DNA of 64,000 nucleotides from Margaritispora aquatica (lineage: Eukaryota; Ascomycota; Leotiomycetes; Helotiales; Discinellaceae), in contig VJWN01000006.1 of assembly GCA_007644065.1 (NCBI GenBank), forward strand, positions 682,001 through 746,000, read 5' to 3'. How positions within the stretch are numbered: position 1 is the first letter of the stretch; every line of letters starts with the position of its first letter. Below the pieces are notes generated by a model. The model saw only the letters and a list, made by a program, of their open reading frames with translations, was not told the DNA's origin and did no database searches. Positions 45,269 through 56,903 of the stretch are shown piece after piece. The position numbers and the translations under genes are program-made.

Positions 45269-46629
45269 CAGTTCCCGGCCCGAAGTAAGGGCCCACCCCC
45301 ACCATAAAACGCGATTTTTCGTATTATATAGAACTCACTCCTTCTTTAACAATTTACTATACCTCTAATTCGTACCCATTTAGCTTCTATAGACCCTTAA
45401 CGGGTTCGTAGAAAGGAGATCTCTCTATATACAAGAGGCCAAATCGTTGGTATATATACTTCTAGTCTTTTATAGCGCGAAATCGCTAATAAGATAAAGA
45501 CCTTTCGGAAGGCCGTTCGAGGTACTATTACCCTCGATATTCTTAATACTAACGGAGCTTTATTACCTCGCGTAGGCCGGCCAAAGGTATACAATAATCG
45601 AGAGCGTCGATTAATGCTACGTAACCTACGTTGTAAGCCAAAACTTACGTTCTAGTAACGTCGCGAGGATACTAGTCTTAAAATAAGCAATTCTTATATT
45701 AAACGAATAGTACGCGATAACGGCCTTAAATATTAGCGTGTAAAGAAACGACTAGAGCTTAATAAGGATGTAGCTATAAAAAGGCTTCTATAGTGTAAGT
45801 GTAGGGCCTACTAGACGGTAGATAGGTAGCGTTAGTATATCTGGTCCGACGAGTGTTCTACGGAGCGGGGCAAGGGTAAGAAGTAGGTCTAGGTATTCGG
45901 TTTACCGTCTAATAAATAGAAGCTAGAGATGGTAGAGACCTATAGAAAGGGAAAGGACTTACGTGTAATAGTCTAGGTATACTTTTAGGGTATAGGAAAT
46001 AGAACTTCTCTATATATTATAGAGCGTGATTTTAAGTCTAAGAAGTATAGATATAGCGCCGAGTCCTATATTAAGGTACTCGAAGAATACCTCGTCGACG
46101 CCTCCGAAGATAGCTTTATCTTTATATAAGATAATATACCGATCTATACTACGAATAAGGTTAAGGAGTAGTTCCGCCGTAACGGCGTTGATATTACGGA
46201 TTAGCCTTCTTACTTTTCTAATCTTAACTCTATTGAGTACGCTTAGAAGGCCCTTAAAGAGCTCGTTATATAGATATTTTCTAACGTATAGAATGGTTTT
46301 GGAAAAGAAGAAGTTGACCTCGAAGCGATAGAAAAGACGTTATAAGTTACGTAGGATACGTTATCTAATTCTCTTTTTAAGTCGCTCGTTATATCTATAT
46401 TAGCTAGAATCGAGGCCTATATCGTAGCTAGAGGGTGGTATACAAAGTACTAGGATTCTGAAAAGCTACTATTTACGTCGATTATACCTTTATTATTACT
46501 CTTTTTATAAAATCTATTTATTTATTAATAGAATACGTAGTTGATTTTAAAAGCTATTTTTTATATTGTAATTAATATAGGGTTGGTGGGGTTAAAAACG
46601 GGTAGGCCCTTACTTTTGACCTAGTACTG
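45269..46629 (+). mobile_element. Tc1-like DD34E transposon, full length, inactivated by RIP
   Basis: 1361-bp element flanked by TA on both sides (45267-45268 and 46630-46631). The ends form 30-bp terminal inverted repeats starting CAGT (45269-45298 and 46600-46629), matching at 23 of 30 positions; about four of the seven differences are C/T or G/A. One plus-strand frame runs from about 45410 to 46500 with a Tc1-type helix-turn-helix region and the DDE residues: IWSDECS, FIFI-stop-DNIPIYT and LNSIEYA, with 34 residues between the last Asp and Glu (DD34E). No frameshift is needed, but I count about 22 in-frame stops, all TAG or TAA and none TGA. That is the result of CpA-to-TpA change. Confidence 0.92.
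45410..46500 (+). pseudogene. Tc1-like transposase, nonsense-riddled
   Basis: Frame inside the element whose stop codons stand where CAG, CAA or TGG would be expected. Between 45661 and 45960 I count only two CpA dinucleotides in 300 bases against dozens of TpA. No functional transposase can be made. Colinearity without indels suggests inactivation soon after insertion rather than slow decay. Confidence 0.85.
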
Positions 46630-46847
46630 TATATAGCAATTATACTTTAAATTCTGTGAATAACTGAACATCTGGTATGTTAACTTCCAACGAAGATAAA
46701 TGCCAGTCAGCAACAGGGACTAATTCTATCCAGAGGACATTTATATCATGGCACTACAGATCTCAGAAAATATCTATGCACAGTACCTTTGTATACTGTA
46801 CCACGTGAAATAACGCCTTGTCCCAAAACTGACAAACAAAATTGCAG
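46630..46847. other. flank of the Tc1 element
   Basis: Short AT-rich stretch between the TA target duplication and the stop codon of the next gene; nothing seen. Confidence 0.4.
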
Positions 46848-48491
46848 CTATCTCCGGGGTCGATTTGAGGGATCGAGGTTCTGCAGCGGCGTGTTGAAAA
46901 ACTCAGAGACATGTCCCTCAAGATCAGCATTACTCCTGGCACTGGCGGCTTTGGTCTTTCTCGCTTTGCCCGACTTGCACTTCTTGACGGCAAAAACCAG
47001 TATCAAGATCAGCAAAGCAACACCGATAGTCACACCAATACCAAAACCGAAATTCTTCAATGTGTGATCTTTTGCTTTTGCAGTGTTGATATCCTTCGAC
47101 TTGTCGGTCGGGATAATGTCCATAGGCATAGGAATAGGACGAGCTGCCGTGATTGTAGTCCATTGTGAGGTATGGCTGGTGCTAGTCAAGGTCCTGGTGC
47201 TAGGGGTAGGGGTGGGTGTTATGGTGGTTGTGGTGGTTAACACAGTTACGTCCGTAATTCGCAGGTAAGAAGCTGTTTGGATGTGTGTGCGGACCAGTGT
47301 GATTGACGGGAAGGTGGCCCATGTCTCGAGAGATGTTTCGATGGACTCAGACCAGTATGTGTGGATTGGACGTGTGTGCGTGTAGAAGCCAGTCAAAGTT
47401 GGAGATGCTGCAATAGTAGGTACCACCTCTCGCTTTGAGATAGCAAGACTATCCGTGTTCGTAGATATGGCTGTTGAGACGGTTAGAGTACCATTTTCCT
47501 GGACTACTAACTTTTCCCGAATGGTGGAGGGAATAGGTCCGCTAACTACGACTGGGCCAGGTTGAATGGCTGAGCTGCCCAATTTCTCTACAACAAGCTC
47601 GAAAAACTTCTCTTTTTCTGCTTCCTTAATTAAAATGAAATTCTTTTGGAAGTCCTCGATTGTTCCAGCAAACCCAAGCTCTCCCAATATCTCAGCAAAG
47701 ATTTGCTTCTCATCCAAAGCACTAGTATCTCGCTTAAAGCCAGGAACCTTCAATTTGAAGAAATCCTTGATCTTCTGCAAAACCGAGTCATGCTTAGACT
47801 CCTTCGAAGTCTTCAGCATCTCAGAAACAATACGAACCGTTTCCTTCTTGTCGTTCTTCCACTTCTGGATCGTGTCGAGTTCATCCCTGTTCTTCTCATA
47901 CCATTCCTTCACGCCAGGCTCTTTCTTCATTATATTTGCCCACATTGTCTTGCCCCAGCTAGAAGGCCACCAGTGCCCCGTCTTGGGAACATTGATGCTC
48001 CCCTTCTCCTTCTCAGGCACGTGTGGGGTGAGGACTGGGGTGATGCCTAGGACTGGTGGTGGGAGCGCAATGACTGAGACGGTGGGAGTGAAGGCTGGTC
48101 TGTATGGGCGGGTGGGCTTAGCAGTGATTGCGGATTGGTACTTGAGGCGGTCTTTTTCGAGTCCTTCCTGGAGGATAGAGAGGAGTGGAGGTCGTGCAAT
48201 GGAACTGGATGCCGGAGTGTCGCCCTTCTCGCTTCTCGCTTCGTTGTTGACGTTGAGGATGTTAGAGAAGGCATCTCTCTTGTCGTTGTCTGAGGGTGGA
48301 ATTTCGTGGTGGACGACACGGATAGAGGGGGTTGGCGTAGCTGTGGGTGATGAAGAAGAGGTTGGCCAAGTATATATGTGTTCTTGATATGTGCTAAAGA
48401 AGCTTTGTTTTGGTGCTGGCGAGACTGTGGCTGTAGCCATGACTGTTGGTATACGAGAATCCATAATTGTAATTGACAAAAGAATTATCAT
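46848..48491 (-). CDS. large single-pass membrane orphan, Ser/Thr-rich
   Basis: Intronless, 547 aa. The N-terminal 150 residues are Ser/Thr/Pro-rich. A middle charged region follows (WYEKNRDELDTIQKWKNDKK, then a helix-rich part to EAEKEKFFELVVEKL). A 130-residue Thr-rich stretch (TTTTTITPTPTPSTRTLTST) precedes one membrane helix near residues 480-503 (FGFGIGVTIGVALLILILVF). The cytosolic tail is basic (KKCKSGKARKTKAASARS). Mucin-like stalk, helix and short tail resemble cell-wall sensors, but there is no WSC or Cys-rich head and no clear signal peptide. Met10 (MDSRIPTV) is an alternative start. Function unknown. Confidence 0.75.
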   Translation of the reverse strand: MIILLSITIMDSRIPTVMATATVSPAPKQSFFSTYQEHIYTWPTSSSSPTATPTPSIRVVHHEIPPSDNDKRDAFSNILNVNNEARSEKGDTPASSSIARPPLLSILQEGLEKDRLKYQSAITAKPTRPYRPAFTPTVSVIALPPPVLGITPVLTPHVPEKEKGSINVPKTGHWWPSSWGKTMWANIMKKEPGVKEWYEKNRDELDTIQKWKNDKKETVRIVSEMLKTSKESKHDSVLQKIKDFFKLKVPGFKRDTSALDEKQIFAEILGELGFAGTIEDFQKNFILIKEAEKEKFFELVVEKLGSSAIQPGPVVVSGPIPSTIREKLVVQENGTLTVSTAISTNTDSLAISKREVVPTIAASPTLTGFYTHTRPIHTYWSESIETSLETWATFPSITLVRTHIQTASYLRITDVTVLTTTTTITPTPTPSTRTLTSTSHTSQWTTITAARPIPMPMDIIPTDKSKDINTAKAKDHTLKNFGFGIGVTIGVALLILILVFAVKKCKSGKARKTKAASARSNADLEGHVSEFFNTPLQNLDPSNRPRR

Positions 48492-49212
48492 GAGCAGAGA
48501 AGATAACAGAGAGAGAGAGAGAGATCTTGACAGCTTAAGGTGTTTGTGGGCACTTGTTTAGTTTGTCTTGTATAGTATGATGTGCTCAATCGCTAAATTT
48601 AAGCTTAATTCTTTAGGGTGTATGGTAAGGCGTACCTTCGAACAACTATGAAAGTGGCCCGTTAAAATCATCTAAGTTCAATTCCAAGTATCAATGGTGG
48701 ACACTATCTTCCTCCTAATACAATAGTGTCTCAAGATTTTTCCATCTTGCTTTAAGTGAAATAGGTAGCACTGGTTACCTGATCACATCATGACATTTCC
48801 TGTCACCTAAGCCACTTTCACCTAAGTTTCTCCTACAGATCGTCTTCAGAGACGATGCTAGGAAGTTGTTAATTCTACTAGATCTCTAGGTGATCACGAG
48901 ACTTGTTCGTGACTTTTCACTGGGCTGTATTATACCAAGAGGTCACTTCAAAATCCAACTTGCAACGTGGCCTCAGAGAACCCCACAAGTTCCTGTGAAG
49001 ATGCTCATATGGCATTTATCATGTTATAGGCGATGCCCAAATGTCATAAGCTATGACTTAGTGTGGTGGGAATATTGAACTTTTAACCCCTTTCCATTCA
49101 GGAGAAAAACACTTGATCATGACTATACACTTCGATTTTCATAACAAAAGAGAAGCCTCCCATGGCTTCTAAAAAGCCTTTTAAAACTCCTAACTCCATA
49201 CAGTCCTCACGA
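48492..49212. other. intergenic with a GA run
   Basis: Promoter side of the preceding gene; a (GA)n run covers about 48508-48524. No gene supported. Confidence 0.5.
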
Positions 49213-49965
49213 TTACAGATGTGCCGCACACAGGAGAACCTGCACCTGACCGCAAGCCTCGATATCAAACTCAGCCATGTCCTTCTCACTCTCATCGCCT
49301 CGAATACCACCAATAACCATATTTCTCTCAGTCTTGACGACCTCATTCCTGTGGTTTCTCGTCTGCTTCTTGCTTCGCCAGCAGTCAAGGCTTACTGCAA
49401 AAAGCAGTATCGCAGCCATGAATAGCAAGAAGACTTCGATGCACGCAAAGCCCTGGCCTTGCGCTTTCTCTGTAGCACCTCCCACCACAGCTCCAGCCAT
49501 GACTACTTCAGAATTCATGATCAAAGAATATGATTGGTGAGCGTTCACAAGAATCAGCTTTTCTGAGATCGGAACTGGAGCGCCTGATTGTGTTGGTACT
49601 TCCTCCAGCGAAACCATCACTTCTCCAACATTTCTCTTCCGTCGTCCACCACCCTCCAGACCATTCCTCACACTCTTCTTATCTGCATCTCCCTGACTAT
49701 CTCCTTCACTCCCTGTGCTCGAATTGCCCGTGCTGTTGTTTGGCGTGAATCCCGTATCTACAGGCGCAGTGCTGATAGTCCCATTCCCATCGATCTCCGG
49801 CTTGACCTTGACCTTCTGCTTCTCCTTTACACCGGAGAACTCGGACTCGCCGCCGGTCTTGGAGCCGAAGATGACGTTGGAGTTGGTCCAATTGAATATG
49901 ACGAAGGAGTATTTCTGTCCCATTGTACAGAAGGCAAGAATTGGATAATAAGTGATTATGACCAA
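49213..49965 (-). CDS. single-pass membrane orphan
   Basis: Intronless, 250 aa from the first Met; Met15 (MGQKYSFVIFNW) is an equally possible start. A Gly/Ser/Lys-rich middle (SEFSGVKEKQKVKVKPEI) is followed by one membrane helix near residues 177-199 (FACIEVFLLFMAAILLFAVS). The basic tail is KKQTRNHRNEVVKTERN. No signal peptide and no known domain. It is the second of three consecutive minus-strand genes for proteins with one C-terminal membrane helix. Confidence 0.6.
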   Translation of the reverse strand: MVIITYYPILAFCTMGQKYSFVIFNWTNSNVIFGSKTGGESEFSGVKEKQKVKVKPEIDGNGTISTAPVDTGFTPNNSTGNSSTGSEGDSQGDADKKSVRNGLEGGGRRKRNVGEVMVSLEEVPTQSGAPVPISEKLILVNAHQSYSLIMNSEVVMAGAVVGGATEKAQGQGFACIEVFLLFMAAILLFAVSLDCWRSKKQTRNHRNEVVKTERNMVIGGIRGDESEKDMAEFDIEACGQVQVLLCAAHL

Positions 49966-50556
49966 GAGAAAATGAGAGAAGCGAGAGGATGGGAGTTTAC
50001 AGAAGATGACTTTAAAATTCGGAATGGAAAAGGACAGTATTTAATGTGATAAAGAACCATCTTTGGGCGGGGGAGCTTGTGTGCATGTCTGGTACGCTTA
50101 ACAAAGTCCGGTTTTTAACTAAAGAGTCCGGTGTAAAGTCGTGATGGAGGCAAACCCCACCAAAGGGGGAGAAATTAGGGGAGAAATTATGGAAGATGAC
50201 GTGGAACTATTAACTTATTTATGTCTGAGAATATATTGTACTTAGCACAGTAGCAAGATGCTCCTAGATATACCTTCCTTACTAAAGAAAGAAATGATGA
50301 GCCCATATTCACGAATTTAGCTTCTACCCGACCATGAGGGGACCACGAGCGCCCTCCTAGATGACGAAAGCTATGGAACTCTACATAATCACACAATATG
50401 CGTGCTGCAGCTCAGGACGAGTGGTATTTCAGAGCAGTATCGTGAGCACTGACACATCTTTTATACAACCTGCAATATCTTCTAGATCCCTTTTCTTATA
50501 TTCCCCTAGCCCTGACAAGCCACCCACACCTTTCTCTGCTCCCCTCTTCCATCCCT
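49966..50556. other. intergenic, no gene seen
   Basis: Flank between the second and third membrane orphans; nothing supported. Confidence 0.45.
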
Positions 50557-50991
50557 CTATTTTAGCAGTGGCTGCTTCTCACCACCATCACAAGTGCTCT
50601 TCCTTGCCGGAGCACGCGATTCCATCAGCCATAAGAACAAACCGAACAGAACGAAGAACGGCAGCATTATGAAGAAGTCTGCGACCTGGTCTGGTTTCTC
50701 GGGTTGGAAGTTAACCTCGGAGGAGGCGTTGATGCAAGGCATCGTAGTGATATGCATGTTGGTTTGTGCAGTAATACGACTTTCTGACATGTAGCCGTAT
50801 GAAGTTGAAGAAGAGATTGGGATAGCCGATGTGTTTATGGTATTATCAGGCTCAGAAGAAAGAAGATTTACAGAATCATATGAGGGGACAAAAAAGGGAT
50901 GTGGGCTAAATGATACTGGTGGGGTTCGTGTGAAGGAAGCTAAAACTACTCCCTCCAAATCCGACAGCTTAGGCGTAGAAGAACTGATCAT
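50557..50991 (-). CDS. small single-pass membrane orphan with dileucine-like C-terminus
   Basis: Intronless, 144 aa. The Ser/Pro/Thr-rich first 100 residues have no Cys pairs apart from one Cys. A membrane helix at about 104-123 (ADFFIMLPFFVLFGLFLWLM) precedes a short tail ending EKQPLLK. An acidic-x-LL ending can act as a vacuole/endosome sorting signal when cytosolic, which would suit a tail-anchored or type I protein. No recognised family. Its reality rests on an uninterrupted frame with a convincing membrane helix only. Confidence 0.55.
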   Translation of the reverse strand: MISSSTPKLSDLEGVVLASFTRTPPVSFSPHPFFVPSYDSVNLLSSEPDNTINTSAIPISSSTSYGYMSESRITAQTNMHITTMPCINASSEVNFQPEKPDQVADFFIMLPFFVLFGLFLWLMESRAPARKSTCDGGEKQPLLK

Positions 50992-51912
50992 GGACGAAAT
51001 GAAGAATGGGAGAATAACCAGTCAACATCATACTTTTATAGCTGGTGAATCTAGCTAATACAGACTCAGTATTGACATCGACATCTGGTGACAATAGCAG
51101 TGACGAGATTTTTGCCACCCAGCTAGTTCATCCACATCCACAGTAGAACGTACCCTGTAGTGGCACCAACCCACCATCTTAGTCGACAGGTAACCAAAAG
51201 GGTAGCCAAATTGGCTTGATTGAACTAGGAAAAAGAATTTCAGACCAGCAAGGAGGCTGAAGATAGAGAAGTGCTAATGCAGTAGATTTCCAAATGACCT
51301 TGTCACAAGAGAATTCTCTAGTTACACACAGTCAATAGGTAGCACTTGTTCCTGAGTATACCTTGCAGGATATCATTAACACCTCAAGGGCAAAACACAG
51401 CAAAACAATTCAGTCCCTGCACAAACCTGCATCTCAATTTCAGTGACATAATATCATTTCTTTCATGTAACCTTGGATTATATGACGCTTGAATACACAG
51501 ACATGTCTTGGCATAAGCAATGCTATGCATACAACGCTTCTACTCGAACACAACAAACCTATCTCATGGTTTGCTCGCCATCACTACCCTTCCACCTTAA
51601 CCCAAAACGCAAAGAAAGAAATCATCTACTTAAAGAGTAGGATAAGTGTATGTCTTGAAGCTCGCATTAGGTGGGGGAGCCCTTTCGATGCCATCCTAGT
51701 GGCCTGAATGTTCATTTGTTCATCCCTTTGTACAGGATCCAACTGACCTCGCATCCCGCCTGCCCAATGCAGATAAAAAAAATCCCGTTCCTCACAGCCA
51801 GCTGCCGAAATATGCGAGCGGGGCGAGGATATGCAATAATAAAACAGATAACACCAGTCCTTTTGTCAAGCAAATTGTCTCAACTGAGCAAAACTCCGAT
51901 TAAGCCCTTTCA
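50992..51912. other. intergenic, no gene seen
   Basis: Upstream of the small membrane orphan and 3' flank of the FLC gene; short open frames only. Confidence 0.45.
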
Positions 51913-54271
51913 TTAATGGTCGTAGCCTGCACCTCGCTGCCAAGGACTACACACATTTCAGTTAGCTTGAATCCACTTCTCTGAAGTAATACGGATGAAG
52001 CTCATACCTAGCGTTGTTCTGGTTCCTGTATGCAGCTGTGTTATTCTGAGGAAGGTATCCCGCAGAAAGATTTGGGTTAGACGAATTGTCTCTATAAGGA
52101 GTAGGTGAGGGGCCACCAGATCGATTGTTGAACATAGGTAATTCGTTGTGGGAAGTACCACGAGGACTATCTGGATAAGTGGGTGTTGGACCTCTAGTTC
52201 CAGCTGGGAAGAGAGGAACGGATGGGTCGATGGGAGAATGGGGTGGTTCTCTGTATGCATTGGCAGAATTGGCCGTGGAAGGAGGAAGTGGCTGGTTGGC
52301 TGGATGTCTCACGGAATCTGATGACCAAGAATCGTTGTCATCATCTAGATCGAGGTTGTGCTTGTAACCAGCTTTGTCTCCTCTGGCAGTAGCGCCCAAT
52401 GCATCCAGCTCGGTAGTTAATTGTGTTTGTGATTTGATGAATGAAGCTCTGTCATCACTCATTGGCTGATATCGGCTGTCTGGGTTCTTTCGAACGAAAG
52501 CATAGACAGTTGCAACGAGCACTAAAATCAGGAGAACCAAAGAGAACAAAGCGTTGATGATGAAGAACACAACACCCATCACTCCAGTGACCAAGCCTGG
52601 CTGGTTAAAGATATTGGTAAAGACCAGAAGGAAGATGGCGTTGAGGAAATTGATGGCACAAATAGCAATGTTGAAGGTGTTAGTGCTCTTGTCCATCCAT
52701 GGTCGAATGACACTCGCACCAATCAAGATGATCGCTTCGACAAGCACAAGCGCAACAGCTTGAACAGTGCTGGAGTTCTGGCCAAAGGCAATAAACATGC
52801 CTTTAACAAGAATATAGGCCAGAGTTGGGATGATGAAGTAGTATGCCGTGGCTCTGAATTGAACGTACAAGAAACCCCACTTGTTCAGGGCAGAAGGATC
52901 CGAGTAAAGGATGTAAGCGGGGTTCTTGTGCATTTCAACAGATCGTTTAGCGATTCTAATGACTTTCATGGCTGCCCATGCGAGTGTTCCAGTCATGCCG
53001 AAGAAGAAGAAGATGGCCAGAACTACCTCGGCTGGTGAGTCGACCTGTGTGAATTCCCACAGGCACAAAATGGTCATCTGAGGGTAACCGATAAGAACCA
53101 TTCTGAACATTATTCCCTTCAGAACTGTAAACCATCCGTTACGGAAATCCTGGAACTTGTCGGACTTCATCCATTTCATTCTGATAGATAACTCGCAAAT
53201 TCCCTTGAACAAGGCAACGAAGATGATGGTGAAGACGATGAAGATACAGAAGAAAGCAAGACCAGTGAGGAACACATTGGTGGCTTCGATTCCAGCACGG
53301 AAAGCGACTCTCTTGATCCCTTTGACAATATAGGTACCAGATGTAGTTTCCGTTGCTCTCTTGCTCAAATGGTGGGCTTCAGTAAGGAGTTTAATGGTTG
53401 TGTCGACTCCACGCTTGCTAAGTTGTCCAACAGATCGCTTCTCCACCTGTACAGAGGTTGTTGTAAGTGTGTTGAGGAGAGTAGCGGGTGTTCCTCCAGT
53501 CGATTTCTGGTACCAAGTTGCGATGCTTTGCATGAAATCTACCCCAATGATACCCATCGTCCAATCGAAATTCTGTGTCCATGACTGAACGATGGGCGGT
53601 AATGGGACAGATGTCAACCCAACAATGGCTTGAGCCTGGAAGTATCCGAAAAGCGACAACGCGTTGGCCGCAACATGAGCTGCAGTATTAGAGTGACCAA
53701 GACCAGAAGTAACTGCAGATGCCACAAGGGCCATACCAGCAATAACTGCGGTGGCCCATCCCACACCTTTCTGGTCCACCGTCTGTCCGTTTGATAGTTT
53801 TGCTTCCAAGCAAGCCAACTGGTTAAGTGGATCGTTAGTTGCGTTGATAACAATCTTGACACTGGCGTCAAGATCAGGAACTCCATATGCGATCCCAGGA
53901 ATTTGGTCTATTGTCTCTTGATCCAGTTGGATGTTAGATTGGATATCGAGCTGACCTGTGCTCATAGGGCACATTCCATTCAAATTCAGGTTGCAAGGAT
54001 TGAGTGTTTGCTTTACAATGACATATCCGTATGCAGAAACCTCAATTCCAAAAGAAACATTGCCTTGAATGGAAGTCACACCGACCACATCGAAGGTAAT
54101 AGTCTTGTTGTTGGGTGTGAAGACGACATTGAACAAACTCGCGGTAAAGCTGGAATTGGCCTGGCAAGTATTGAGAGATTTCGACTCGATAAGTCTGACA
54201 GCCTGGGTCCCAGATATGAGAGAGGAGATAGATACTAAGGAGACGAATGGCGATAATAAGGAGAACTTCAT
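51913..54271 (-). CDS. FLC-family TRP-like membrane protein (flavin carrier/calcium channel type)
   Basis: Model: complement(join(51913..51946, 52008..54271)), 765 aa. A signal peptide (MKFSLLSPFVSLVSISSLIS) leads an ML-like lumenal domain to about residue 165 with paired Cys (NTCQAN, NPCNLNLNGMCPM, ACLEAK). A TRP-like block of about nine to ten membrane helices follows (from GVGWATAVIAGMALVASAVT to LVLLILVLVATVYAFVRK). The cytosolic tail is Pro/Ser/Asn-rich. Yeast Flc1-3 are ER/vacuole proteins needed for wall integrity, flavin import and calcium handling. Splicing the last 61-nt intron gives the C-terminus SPWQRGAGYDH; without it the frame ends NARYELHPYYFREVDSS. I prefer the spliced end because it resembles the family. 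Confidence 0.88.
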
Positions 54272-56903
54272 GACTGTGTTTGGATTCGACGGATGCCGTC
54301 GCGGGCAATCTTCGATTTATTGTTGTTGTCCCGGCTATTCCGATCTAGATCGCGATTTCTCGTGAATGATTCCCGCAAGACCTCCCTCTGCGATGATATC
54401 AACACGTAAATCCAACTTAGAGTATCCTTGATGGTATGCTTGTGTCAACAAAGAATTGGTATCGTAAAGGTTGCAGCCTCTGTTCCTGAATGTCTCGAAA
54501 ATTGATAGAATGACGATTTTGGGGGGGCGAGAGCGACTGAATGACTTTGCAGATCGTGAGGATTTCCAGCCCACTATTTAACGAGTGAATTGGAGAGATA
54601 AAGGAAGTTGATCGATTGTCGGAAACGAGGGATGTCGACTTCGATACCAGGTCCTGCGATGTAATGGTTGTGTGGTTGTTATGAAATGGCAGTCGATGTT
54701 GAAGTTGGAAAAGGCTAGCGAAAGGAGTGTAAAGAAGGGGAGATGCAGTTGAGGTTGCACTGGTAATGGATTGTATGGGGGGTGTCGTGAGCGGCGTTCT
54801 GAAAAGCAGGCTGGCTGACTACTTCGGAACGCTGTGTCTAATGGCGGTGGTCGTGGTGGTTGGTCGTGGTGGTGGCAGGAGAAGAGACCAAGAACCTAAG
54901 AGTGAGAGAAAGAGACGCAACTCGTGGATGGAATTCTGGGGGATGGCTGGACTTGTCTCGTATTGGGGAGGCGGAGGGATCAGACTCCAAATCAGCAGGG
55001 GGGTGCACAATAATAAAGGGGTGCAGGTCTAGTAGAAAAGATCTTGCATGGACAGGCATTGTTCATCCTTCTCTGATAGATTCTGTAGAGTCTAGTCTCA
55101 ATAAGGAAAATCAATTCCAGAAATATACCTTTTAGTCCATGCATTGATACTAATCACACCCTCACTTCTCTATTTGTATTGCCCCTCTATATGCTAAAGA
55201 GGTACCTCCATACCACATTTGTCCAGCAAATATTTATTTATGAACACGAGTATCCTCAAGTGATACTTACCATCTTTGAGCTGCTTGTAAAGCTGACCAT
55301 CTTGCTTAGTTAAGTTGTGGTTTGATTACATATGGCTACCACAAACTCAAGCATCCTTAGTCGTATGTTCTCAAGTGATTTAGCACTTTTCTCGTACTTT
55401 ACTACGTATGCATGACTTAGAAATTTCGTATTTCCTAGAACAGCTCTTCAATACTCTTGGGTCCTGTACTTGGCAGCTTACATCCCGGGAAGAAACATAT
55501 TTGTGAGTGCACACAAGTCTGTAGAACTATACAACGAACACTTATATTCTCTTGCTGTAGAGGCATCTTGGATGCTAAATGTTGGTACAACAATCTTCCT
55601 TTCAAGAGGTGAGGCCAGGCATGACATCAATCGTTTCTAGAATACCAATACCAGCGACGTCTGATGTTTTCAAGATGGCAACTCTGTAACAAACGGCGTC
55701 TGTGGTTGGCGAGATAATCTCCGTGTCGGCCGCTTTGGATCGTCAGGGCCTCGTCAGGCTTGTCGTACTTTTGATGCACCGCCTCACTCGTTTACGCTTC
55801 TCGTATCAAGTGATTTCCGGTGTTTCCTTCTGACGGGAGTCTCGAGTGTACTGTAGCCTGTAGGTCTGTAACATGAACTGAAGAATGATGATTGCGGTGC
55901 AGAGAATCATTGGGGCAAAACCGCTAAAGTTATGTAGCAAATGAATTAGATTCGTGTTTGTAGTGTAATTCAGTTGAGTGGGTAGGCTTGCTGGACAAAT
56001 AAAGTAATTGATGCAAGATCAATCCTTCCAGTAGAACAGCCAGCGGCACGGGTGTTCCTGAACATGACATGGCTTGTAACTTCTGATCTGAATGACCCGA
56101 AGTACTTGCATGCCAATAGATGTCATTATTTCCGACGATCTTGTCGTCAAACTACGAAGCGGCTATTTGAAGCGTTAAATGTATCAAAACTGGGGGCTGG
56201 CAATGGGTCGATCGGTTCGTTGAGGAATGCTGCTGGGATCATTGAGAAAGACAAACAACTAGGGAGAGAAACTGTTCGTCTGGAAAACATACATATATAT
56301 ATATTGGGAGAGAAGAAGAAATCGAGCTATCGAGTCTGTACTCTGTTTCTTGATGTCATCACCAAGAGCCTGTGATCCGGTTGTCATGTGATACATTACA
56401 AGTTCCAGGTTGAATACCTTAAGGTAGGAAAGGTACCTGTGTACCTTTAGTGGAGGAAGATACGTTGCTTGCCACGTATAATGTCTGGCTTGACTTTCGC
56501 TCTGAATCACCTTGGTTCATCCGTAACACAGTACGTACTCTTAATTAGGAGTGAGCAAGTGTCAAAACGTATAGTGAAGCCGACCTGGAACAAAAACAAT
56601 TCACAGAATACGATTAGGTGTGATTTAGATTGGCGTTGTTGGAGTCAACATACACCCAGATAAGGTATGTTATCAGATGAAGTAAAAATTCATGATTCAG
56701 GACCGTCTGAAATATTGGCCTGATGATTTTCAAGTCAAGGTTAGTCAGCCGATAACCCTATCTCAACTACATATCTTCTGAGCAACTTATTCAACGAGTT
56801 ACAAATACCTTTCAGAGCATACACGCGTAAGCATCAGCTCAAAGTCAGTCCTGTCACCATTGATCTTTCGTAACCACGGTCAATTTGGCTCATCCCATCA
56901 ACA
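54272..56903. other. 2.6-kb gene-poor region
   Basis: The largest empty stretch after 26.9-29.2 kb. It starts with the CT-rich upstream flank of the FLC gene. None of the open frames looks like protein. No inverted repeats or RIP-like base bias stand out by eye. Confidence 0.5.

Noticed and set aside
47566..48387. Plus-strand 273-codon ORF
   Set aside because: Opposite strand of the 547-residue membrane orphan; Ser/Phe/Leu-rich composition is what a Lys/Glu/Thr-rich antisense gives.
54766..55135. Open frames next to the FLC promoter
   Set aside because: Val/Gly/Arg-rich from GGTGGT repeats; no codon or family support.
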